Below, in pieces: positions 1 to 12,000 of a stretch of 64,000 nucleotides of DNA. The stretch is taken from assembly GCA_021772615.1 (NCBI GenBank), contig JAJFLQ010000011.1:1-64000 (forward strand). The letters are read 5' to 3'. The DNA is from Verrucomicrobiota bacterium (GTDB lineage: Bacteria > Verrucomicrobiota > Lentisphaeria > JABSQK01 > JAJFLO01). A model generated the notes under the pieces. That model saw only the letters and a program-made list of their open reading frames with translations. It ran no database searches and had not been told where the DNA came from. A program made the position numbers and the translations under genes. How positions within the stretch are numbered: position 1 is the stretch's first letter; the number at the start of each line of letters is the position of its first letter.

Positions 1-2
1 AA

Positions 3-3000
3 ACGACATTCTCGATACAATTTTCAGAGGCGATGGATGTCGATGCGTTTCAGGCAACCGCGCCGCTCACCTTGCTCGGTCCCGGCGATGCCGTGGTAAA
101 CGCGACAGCGACATGGGATAACCAGGACACCCGCGTGACACTTACGCCGGTGACGTTTCTCGACGCGGCCACATTATACCGTCTCCGTTTTACCGGCGCG
201 GACGACCTTGCCGGGAATCGATCCGACGGTTTCGATCAGGACATTTCCTATCTCACGATCGATGAGAGCGATCCCGAGATCATGCTCGTCGCGCCGGTCG
301 ACGGCGCGGAGCTACTGTCGGGCGACAGCATCACGGTCGTGGCGAACGTAAACGACAACGTCCAGGGCATCAGTTTTCTCGACAACGCGTCGAACCCGAT
401 TGAAATGGGTGTCAGCGCCGACCGTGTCGAGATCTTCATTAACGGCTTGCCTGCGGGGACCGCCGACAGCCTTGTCGACAATCAGGCGAGTTTTACCTTT
501 ACCGCCCCGGATTCGCCGTTCCGTATCCAGCTGTTCATTCAGGCACAGGCGACAGATGCCGCCGGTAACTCGGCGCTGTCCGACGAGATTCAGATTTTCG
601 TGAATCCCGTCAATCGCCCGTCACTGGCGCTGGTGGCGCCAACGCCGCCCGCCGGCGCGGATCTTGAAGAGTTGACGTTCTTCACCGTCGCCGCCGAGAC
701 CGTTTCCGACCTGGCGGTTGCTGCCGTCGAGCTGCGTATCGATGGCGCACTTGTCGACACATCGACAAACGCCAGCCCGGTCTTCGCGGCACTGCCGGTG
801 CCGCCGCTGGAAGACGGCGGCACGCTGACCATCGAGGTTGTGGCCCGGGATAGTCGCGGGGTGGAATCCGATCCGGCGATCCGAACATTCAACGTTACTC
901 CGGATACGGTTGCCCCGGTCGTAACGCTCCTCAGTCCGCCAAACAACGGCAATGTCCTCGAGGGCAATCGCGTGGCGATCGCTGCCACCGCAACCGACAA
1001 CAAAGGACTGCACAATGTTGTGTTGTTTCTGGATGACGGCGGCGGCGAGCAGCAGGTTGCGACCTTCGAATCTGCGCCGTTCGCCTTTGAATACGCAGCA
1101 CCACACGTGGCATCCAATCAACCCGTGACCTTTCGCTTCGTCGCCACCGACAATTCCCTGAACATGCTTCAAACGGAGATCTCCGCGGCATTTACGATAC
1201 GCGACGACCGCCAGCCGCCTGCAGCTGTCATCACACAGCCGGCGTTCGGTGCGGTTTTCACGGAGTCCGACACGGTGCGTGTCACCGTGTCCGCAACCGA
1301 CAATGCCTCGGTGTCGCGCGTCGACCTGACGACGCCAACGGGCGTGATAAGCGATAACCGGGCGCCCTTCGAGTTCACTTTTGCAGCGCCTCAGACGGCG
1401 ATACCGTTGCTGACCTTCGAAATTTCGGCCGTCGCAATCGATCGGTCGGGCAACGCGTCGCAACCCTTCAATGTCAGCCTCGTGGCGCGTGACTCCTCCG
1501 TTACGATCGCATCGATTCCGATCATGATACTTGGCGGCGAAGCGCCGCCGTCCGGGCAGTCGCAACCGCCGGTTATCGACACCTCCTCCCGCAAAGAGGC
1601 GGACACGGTGTCCGCGGCCGCTGATGCACCGGAATTCCCGGCCGGCGCCGTGATCACCGTCGACACACGACTGGACGAGTTTTTCCAAACCGACTGGCGG
1701 CTCCGTCGGGCGCGCATCGACTGGTTCGCTTCGCGTATTGCGCTCGTAGTCGATAACATCGTTGTCTTCGACGGCGTATACGGCGGCGTGTTCAACTGGC
1801 GCCTGCCGGATGTCGATACACCGACGGATGCGTCCGTGGTGGCCACAATCGTGACCGAGAGCGGCGCCAGCTTCGTAAACAGCGAACCGCTGAAAATCGT
1901 CCCCTTAAGCATCGCGATCACGGCAAGTCTCCCCCACTCTATTTCAGAAGACGGAAGGAAAACAATTGTGGTGAACGGGATCTGGAACGATCCGCCACAT
2001 ATCGAATTGCTGGTCGACGGCGCCGTAGCGGATACCCGCACAGCAGCGCCGTTCACCTTCGACGTGAGCCTGCCGTCGTTAGCCACCGGCGAATCTGCGG
2101 ATATTTCCGCACGATTGGTCGATAGCTCCGGGCAAATGCGAACATCGAATACCGTCACGTTGACTGTAACCGACGATACCACGCCACCGACCATTACGGA
2201 TGTAGCCGTACCCGACACGGTTTTTGAGGGCGCACTTGTCTCTGTTGCCGTCGATGCCGATGACGATGTGGGCGTTGTCGACGTTACCCTGGATGTCGAC
2301 GGCACACAGATCGTGTTGACAACGCCGCCCTATGCAAGTGTCATTCAAATTCCGGCCCTGGCAGACACGAATAACGGCGTGCTCGATATCTCGGTAACCG
2401 CGAGTGACGCAGCCGGCAACCACGCCGAAGCGGTGGTACGACAGCTCATGGTGGCAGCGGATAACGCCCCGTCCGCCCCAGAGATCACATCGGTGTCGGC
2501 GCCGGTCGCCGGCACGTCGTTTGTGGAAACAACGCGGCTCAGTATAAGCGGCATCGCATTGGATTCGGACGGTATCGTGGATCGCGTGGAGATCCGCGTC
2601 AACGACGGGCCGTTGCATGTGGCATCAACCACGGGGGCAGCGTTCAATACGACGATAACACTGCCGGTCGTCGACGGTTTTACCCCATCGACACTCGCGA
2701 TTGTCGCCGTTGATTCGACGGGCAACCGTTCGGCGACGCACGGGATCGCAATCAATATCGTGGACGACGTAGAGGATCCGCAAATCGATCGCATCCTCGA
2801 GGCTTCCAAGGTTCTCGCGATCGGCGGCACGCATCTCCAGATAGAGATTCCCGTTACCGACAACATCGGCCTGCAGCACATTAGCGTCGACCTCGTAGAC
2901 GACGCGACGATTGTCGCCTCCGAATCGGTGTCGATAACGCAGCCCGGGACGACTTCCCACACGTACGCCGTCGACATCCCGATCAAAGCGGCGCAACTGG

Positions 3001-6000
3001 GCCGGCGCTTGACACTGCAGGCGACAGCGACAGACCGCGCCGGCAATTCGGCCACGCTCGAGCAGGTTGTGGACGTGCTGCCGACCTATATGGTTGGCGG
3101 CCGTTTTGTGAGCAGCGAGATACTCGGTGAGCTTAGCCAACTCATTCGCTACAACGGACGCATCTACGGCACCACGGAAATTGCACCGTCGCCCCTGACG
3201 CGGCGTTCCTATATATTCTCCGCTATTCCACTCGAGAACGGCAATCTCGAATTGGTCGATATCGTTCGAACCGGATCCAACGTCACCACCATTCAGGGCT
3301 TTTCCACATTCCTCTACGCATTTAATGCGGCCGGCCAGGTTCAGATATACGACATTGCCGATCCTGACACCTTGATCTCTGTCGCGAGTGTCGACCTTGG
3401 TGTGTCGTTTCACGCGGCGAGCGCCACCGGCCACGGCCTTGTGGTGCGCAGCGACACGGCACTGGCGCTGCTGAACGTGCGCGATCCGCTCAATCCGACG
3501 GTCGAGCGGTCCATTGCCCGCAGCCCGGGCGCCTTTGCGAAGACCAACGGCGACGTCGTTTACAGCGACTTTGGCAGTGTGTCGGTGCATACCCTGCGTA
3601 ATCTTGATGCCGAACGCACGATAAACGTCGTCGGCAGTGCGGGTCTGATTTTTATCGAAGACGGCATCGTCGGTGGATCCGGCTCGCAGATTCGACTCGT
3701 CAGAGACGGTCATCACGCATCGGCAGTAAACGATGGCGGGCGAACGATCGGCCCGGTACTGACGTTACCCGGAGCAATTGCCGACATGCATCGAATCACG
3801 GATCGATTGTTCGCCGTTGCACTTAAAGACACCGTACGGTTCGTGGGCGTGGACGCGACGACAGGACTCCAGGACCTTGGCGCTGTTGACGCAACGGATA
3901 CCATCATCGGATTGACCGGCGGTGACGCCGGAACGCTCTACGCAGTACTTGATAACGGTATCTTCGTGGTCGACATCGCTATCGCAACCGAAACGATCGG
4001 GGTCATCGCGGAGGTTGACCTGATCGGTGAGGCGCTTGATGTGGAGACCGTTGGCAACACCGCTATCGTTGCCAAAGGATTGAATGGCCTTACGCTGGTC
4101 GATCTGTCACGTCCACAGGCGCCGAAACATATCCGGAATGTCAGCGCGAACGGCGTGGTTCTCTCGGTCACCCGCATCGGTCAGACGCTGTATCTGGCGC
4201 GTGGTTTCGGCGGGGTCACCCGGATCCCGATGACATCGCTGGGGTCCGCACTGCCGTCAACGGGGCTGGCGATTCAGGGCGGCGCGCGCCAGGTAGAAGC
4301 GATGCATCATGCCGTCGCGGTGATGGGTGCGGGGTTGACGTTGCTCGACCCGAACACGCTCGGCTTCCTGTCGGCGCCGTCGACAACCGGCAATCTCATT
4401 GACATCTCGGTTTCAGGGAGCTTGTTGATCGCCGGCACCAGTGACCGCGGCTTTACGATTCACAATGTGTCGAATCCATCGGTCCCTGCGCTTCTGGCCG
4501 ACAAAACGCTTGCGGACGGCGAGGTGACCGCCATACGTGCTGATGGTTCCGATCTCTACGTGGCGCAACGCCGATTGAGCGACAATCAACCGGTGATTGA
4601 ACGTTTCGACATCAGCGATCCGACATCACCGGTATCGGCGGGCTTGATTCACAGCGCCCCACTGGATCAACCGGTCGAATCCATGACCCTGGCCGGCCAC
4701 AATCTGGTGGCGTTTTCAGGCGCCGCAGGTGTGGTTGTGATGGATCTCGGCACGGGGACTCATGACACCATCGCAACACAGGATTTTGCGGTGGCCGGCG
4801 CAGTTGTCAACAATCTCATCCATATTGCCGACGCATTCGGCGGGCTGCAGACGCTGCGCCTGGATGCTGCGTCGGCCGACACGCACCTTCAGGGCGACAT
4901 CCCTGCGCATGCATTCACACTCGAACGCGGCGCCGGCCGAGTGGTATCCGTACAGCCACGGGATTCGGCCGGGATATCATGTGTAGAATTCATGATCGAC
5001 GGGGTGTTGCACCTTGCGGACACGGAACCGCCGTACGCGTTTCAGCTCACATCGGACATAACCGACCTGCCCGGTGACACCTACGCAATCACCGCCCGCA
5101 CGATGGGTCTTACAGGTGGTGAAGCCACATTGATACAGGCCATGGTCGCGCAGGTCGTGCCGCAGATCGACACCGTGCCGCCATCCGTGTCGCTGGGAGC
5201 ACTGCCCGCTCAGGTCGGTGAACGCCAGACCGTGCTTGTCACTGCGGCGGCACTCGATAACCGCGGCACGCCGCTGGTCGAATTCTTCGTCAACGATGCC
5301 CTTGTGCATGTGGATTCAACGCCGCCCTATACATTCGAGCTTGATCTGCCGGCGGTCGATATGGACGAAAGTCTGTCGCTCGTGGCTCAGGCTGTCGACG
5401 CAGCCGGAAACATCGCCAACGTTGCGGCCAACATCATTGTTCTGGATGATCTTTTCTCTCCTGAACCACCAACAATTCAGGTTGTCCCGCTGGTAAACGG
5501 AAACCTCGTCGGCGGCGCCGAGGTCACGATATCCGCAACATCCCAGGACGACCACGGCATCGCCCGCGCGACGTTGTTTGTGGACGGCTTGCCCGTCGCC
5601 TCGGATGCCGCGGCGCCGTTCTCGTTCGCCTATGTACCGGACATACCGCCCGTGGGACAAACCGGTTCGGTCACCTTCGGCGTACGTACCGTAGACTTCG
5701 CCAACCATGTCAGCGATACAACCGAGGTTACCCTCGACGTGATCGCCGACACGGCGCCCACGGTCAGTTTTGTATCCCCCGAGGTCAATACCGACGTGAT
5801 CGCCGGTACGAGCCTCGACATCACCGTCGAGGTGACGGACGATGTGAGCATGTCCAACGTCGACATATCGGTCGACGGCCAGCTCCTCGGATCATTCGAG
5901 GTCGCACCATATACCGTATCTTTCCCTGTCGGATCGGCGATTGCGCTGCGAACGATCACCGTGACGGCAACGGATGACCGCGATCAGGAGACGATTGCTA

Positions 6001-9000
6001 CCCGTGCATTCAACGTCATTCAGGACGACCCGCCGGTGATTTCCGATGTCGTCCCGGCCAATCTGACGGATCATGTGCGGGGAATCGACCTGCTCGTGAG
6101 TGCTACGATCACGGACGACATCGGCATCGCCGCGGTTGACTTTCTTGTGGACGGTGTGCTTGTCGAGACCAAGTCGGCGCCTGACATCGGGGACACGTTT
6201 CTAACCATCGTCGCCGTGCCGCTGTCGACAACGGCAGCGTCGCTCGATCTGCGGATTGTTGCCCGCGATACAAGCAGCCAGGAAACGATCGTCGACCGCA
6301 CCGTTGCCATTGTCGAAAGTCCGCCTCCCGTCCTCGAAATCGTAACCGTCGATTCCGCCGCGAATTTCATTGAGAACACGGATGCGACGGTAACCGCAAC
6401 GGCGGTATCCGTGCTGCCGATAACCGCCGGCGCCTTGCGTGCAAACGGCGACGTCATTGCGCAGATCGACGCCGCCCCGACGGGTGCGGTGTATACGTTT
6501 TCGTTCCCGCTTCCGTCGGTAACCGGCGCGTTCGACGACGTATCGCTGGTTGCCGAAGCGTTCGATGTGCGCGGCACCATTGGCCAGTCGGCGCCGATGG
6601 TGATCACGGTGACCGATGACGCCGCACCGACCGGCTCCATCACCGTAACTCCGGGCGCCTCCGGCAATTTTATCGAGAACAGTACGGTAACCGTCGCTGT
6701 TACTGCCGGTGACGATCTTGGTGTGACGCGGGTGGATTTCACCGTAGACGGCGTCGTACGTTCGACTCAGACGACCGGACAGGGTGGTGTCTTTACAGCG
6801 CTGTTGCCATTGCCGGATGTGCCCGATGGTGTGGAGTCTGTGAGCCTCGCCTTCGGCGCCGTGGTATTCGACACGGTAGCGCAGAGCTTTACGGTGCCGC
6901 CACAGGTCATTGAGGTCTTAAACGACATGCCGCCGACCGTTACGCTGATCGCGCCGATCGATGAACAGGTGCTCGTCGCCGGCTCGGTCTTTCCGTTCCA
7001 CGTCGAAGCGGCCGATGACGACGCTGTCGCGCGTGTTGATATCCATGTCAACGGATTCGCCATCGGACAGCTTGTCCACGATACGGGTGCGGATTTCCGC
7101 GCCGACCTCCTGATGCCGGGACTGTCGATCCACGACACCGTCGAGGTCACCGCGGTGGTGACCGACTCATCAGGAACCGTCCGGACATCGGAGCCCGCAA
7201 CCGTAAGCTTTGCACTGTCGGCAGACGTGATTGCGACCGTACCGACCACTGGCGCCTGCGCCATTCAGCCTCTCGGTACGGATCTGCTGCTGAGCGACGC
7301 GCAGGGCAACCGCACCGTAGATCTCGCGAACAGCCAGCCGGTCGCGGTGAACGGAAGCCAGATCACCCTCTCCCACCCGTCCGTTGAGTCGGTCATCAAC
7401 GTGCGTCTCGCGCCGACCGCGGTGCGGCGCGTCCGTATCGACGTTCAGAATGCCTTCGGACCGGCAGCGGATTACCTGTTGAACGAGATCGTATTCACCG
7501 ATTCAACGGGTGCGAGCGTGGCGCCGATCCTGTTGAGCGCATCTTCGGAAGACCCCGGGAACCCGATCAGGGATAGTGTCGACGGCGTACCGGACGTGTC
7601 CAGTCTGCCGCCGTTCCGCATTGGCCCATTGGCGTCGGCCAACGGCTTCAGCCCTGCCGAACCCGGACCGTCGTTCTTCATCTGCGTGTTTGAGAACCCG
7701 GTAACACTTGTATCGATCCGTATCTACCAGTTGTCCGCCGATCGGCAGCATTCGTTGCGGCAGTTTTCGGTATCGACGGCAGCGGAGGCGACATTTGCTC
7801 CCGCGGCGATTGCGGACGTCGAGGTATTGAATCCCTACGGGCAGGAAATGATTATCGATACGGACCTCGCGGCATTGGCTGTCGAGGCGCAGAACCTGTC
7901 TGCAATGTTGATCGAGAACGGCGGCAGTTTCGGTCCGAACGACGTCATTGACGGCGACGGCAACACAATTGCGCAACTCCTCGCTGAAAATTCGGACCAC
8001 ACGAGCGTCCTGGAAAGGCGGCGTAATCAGGTCGCAACAAAACTGACATGGGGAAGCACGGCATCATCGACGCCGCCGGCGACGCAGGTCACCGATATCC
8101 AGATCGAAAACGACCTGTGGCTGCGCGCCGATGGCGTGAATCTGGATGTATTTTCGCGCACCGGCAATCCACATGTCTTCCCGCCGAATGCGGCAACCAG
8201 CGATTCACTGCCGGTACTCGCCTCGATCGCACTGTCAGATCCGATTGTCGACATCACGGTGCACGATGAAACCGTATTCGCATTGACGAGCGCCGGCGCG
8301 CTGCACCGGATCGACTTGTTTTACCCGGCAGCGCCGTTACTGACCGGCGATACCCAGATCGCAAATGCGGTTTCACTCGACAGCGCCAATTCGATCGTCG
8401 CAGCGGTCACGCCCGCCGGGGTGCAGCTGTTTTCATCGGAGACCGGTGGGCTCGCTGCTTCGCTCGCCGCTATCAATCTGGCGGACACCGTAGCGGCCCG
8501 CATCATCGGCGACCAGTTGTTCGTAGCCACGACCACCACAATTGAGGTTTTCGACATCAGCGCTCCGGACAATCCCGTTCACCAGCCGGGCGCCGCCATC
8601 GGATCATCAGTTGATATGATGACAAGCATTGGGTCATGGATTATTGGACGGTCAACCGATCGATTCGGCGTGGTCGTGATCGACAGCGCGACATCGTCTG
8701 AAATCGGCGCCGTGGTGATGAAGCGCGAGATCGTGTCCGTGGCGATTCGCGGCAACCATTTGTTTGTGAAACACGCTGACGAGATCGCGGTGATCAATCT
8801 GGAATTTGGCATCAATGAAGACCCGCAGATGCCGGTGTTGCTGACCACGCCCGGCCTGATTGAAGGCGGCTATCTCGACGTCGAGATCCAGGCTGTCTCC
8901 GCGATGCCGTCGTCACATGAAGTGGTCGCGGAATCGCGGCCGATGCGCTCCTTTGCCGGCAACGACACAGGTCGTCTCCATATCGCCGCACGATCCGCTT

Positions 9001-12000
9001 CCGCGAGCTTGCAGGTAGCCGTTCACGCCGTGAGCATCAACGGTGAAGTCGCTGTCGGCGCCGCCGAGGATATCGTGATCGGCGCCGACACGAACGACCC
9101 TGTTGCGACGATCACGTCGCCACTCGATGGCGCCGACCATCAGGAAGGAACGGCCGTTACGGTCCTCTTCAACGCGACGGACGACATCGGCATTGACTTT
9201 GTCGAGATCGCCGTCGACGGCGTTTTGTTCGACACGCTGATTGCCCCGCTTCCCGCGGCGCCGTCGGTGGTTGTGCCGGTGCCCGTCGACGACACGGACA
9301 GCGGGATCCTTATGATTTCAGTCACAGCCACAGACGTCAACGGCCGCACCGGCACGCATGACATCACCATCAACCGTCTTGACGACGCCGAAGCGCCGCA
9401 AATCCTGGTCGCCGCGCCGGTTCCGGATTTTGAGATTCTGGAGGGGCAAGCTGTGGTTGTGACAGCCGAGGTAACCGACAACATCGACCTGACATCGACC
9501 GGTATACTTTTCGACGGCGCGCCGGTTGCTGTCGACGCGACGCCGATCGCGAACGGCCTGACGCTGACCGCCACGTTGACCATGCCGGAAGTCGAAATCG
9601 ACACGTCCATTCCCTTCACCGTTGAGGCTGTGGACACGAGCGGCAATCCGGCAACGGTGATGCAGAACCTGGTAGTTCTGAACGATGATCTGCCCACCGT
9701 CGCGATCGTTCCGCCGAATAACGGCGATCCGCTCGAATCCGCAGAATTGGCACTGATCACCGTGACGGCGGCAGACGATATCGGAATCGAACGGATTCGC
9801 TTCTTCGTCGACGGGACGCTGATTGCAACCGATACGACAGCGCCGTACGGCTTCAATTATGAAGCACCCAATGTCACCGCGCAGACCATCGTCACATTCA
9901 CGGCGGAAGCCGTCGATACAAAAGGACAGACGCGATTGTCTGATCCGGTGACGGTGACGATCAATGCCGACGGCGCCCCGGAGCTTGTCGAGTTGTTCGG
10001 CACCAATGCCGGACTTTCGGCTCGCGAGGGGGAAACGGTGACATTGTTCGCACGCGTGGTCGATGCCGGCGGCGTGGCGCGGGTGGATTTCTTTCTCGAC
10101 GGCGCCCTGCTTGGGACAGACACGACGGGCGTGTTCAGCAACGCCGGAATACTGTTTACACTCGATATCGTGTTGCCCGATATCGACGGCACGGAATCGA
10201 ACGTGAACGGTTCGTTCCTGCCGGTTGTTTTTACGGCGGAAGCCGTTGACATCGTTGGCAACAGCGCCGTCTCCGCCGGATTCGATTTTGACATCTTCGA
10301 TGACGAGCTGCCGGACGTCTCGATCACCGACATCACGGGTCTGACATCGGCCGGAGGCGAATTCTTCGAACTCCAGACAATAACGGTTGATGCGACCGCG
10401 ACCGACGACCTTGGTATTTCGACCGTGGTAATTTTGCGCGGTACGCAGGTTGTCGCATCGTTCAATTCGTCGTCGGATGATCAGTATCAGGCAGCGATAG
10501 CGATACCGGCATTGGCCGAGGGCGAGACGGAGTTGACCTTGGCCATCACGGTTCGCGCCACTGACACCGCCGGACAGGTGGCGGAAACAAGCCAGAATAT
10601 CACGATTGTGCGCGATGTCCCGCCGACCGTTGCTATCACGGATGTTTCGCCGTCCCCGGTTTTCGAGAATCTGCCGTTCGTTGTGACCGCTACTGTCACG
10701 GATGACGTCGATACGACCTTCGACACCTTCACGGTATTGTTTGGCGGCGCCGCGGCAGCGATCGATGTCGTGACACAGAACGGTTCAACCTTTACATTTG
10801 ATCTGACGGCGCCGTCAATTCCGTCCGGCGACACCCTCGATTTCGATCTCGAACTGCGCGTTGTCGATACCAACGGACGTGTTGGCAGCGACACCGTCGC
10901 CGTGACGGTGATCCGTAATGATCCTCCGACAGCGCCGGTATTGACCGCGCCCGTTGCGGGTGAAGAGTTCGGTCTGCAGACGGAGCTGACCTGGACCGCG
11001 TCGACGGACAACGAACAGCCCGAGTCACAGCTCGTGTACGAGATCGATTATCAGGTAGAAAACAGTATGTTATGGGTACCGCTGGTCGCAATCGATGACG
11101 GCATCGGCACAATGACAGGCATCGGCTCTTTCACCTTTGCTACGGCGGCTTTGCCCAACGACACCAGGCTTCGTCTCCGTATTCGCGCATTCGACGGCGA
11201 TCAATTCTCGCCGTTCGACGAGCTTGCCGGTTTTGTCACCGTCAATCACTTCGAGCTGGCCGTGAACCTTGTCAGTCCGGCAGACGGTTTCGAGGTGCGC
11301 GAAAGCGATACCCTCATGCTCACGGCAGAGGTAACGGTTTCCGATATCGCGGTAAGGCACGTAGAATTCATTGTCGATCAGCAATCGGCCGGTATTGATG
11401 TATCCGGCGCCAACGATATTTATACCATCGACTACGATGCGCTGGTGCTGCCGGGCGACAATCCTGTGCAGCTGCCGATTCTGGCCGAGGTCGAAAATAT
11501 TCGCAGCCTCACGGCAACATCCGGCATTCACACCATCACCGTGGTACCGAACCTGCCGCCGGGTGCGCCAACGCTGACAAACCCGCTTGGTGGCGAAACC
11601 TTCTCGGACGCCATCAATGTCTCCTGGAATGCCGCTGCGGATCCTGACCAACCCGAGGCCGCTCTGGTGTATGAACTGCAGCACCGTATCGGCGATCCGA
11701 TCTTCAACCCGGCCGATCACGGCAACGCGCTTCTGTGGCTGCGCGCGGATATCGGCGTCGCGGTCAACGGCAACGACGAGGTCTCGTCCTGGCAGGACCA
11801 AAGCGGCAACGGCAATGATGCGGTTGCCGGGGGGCTTCCCAAACTCGTGACCAACGGCATCAATGACGGTCCGTCCGTTCGCTTTGAAGCAGGCGCCGAA
11901 CGGTATTTCACGGTTGACGCAGTAGCCGACGCCACGACCTCGGCGCATACTGTCTTTGTCGTGCTGAAGAGCGCGGCAACCGTGTGCGAAGGCGGTGTCG

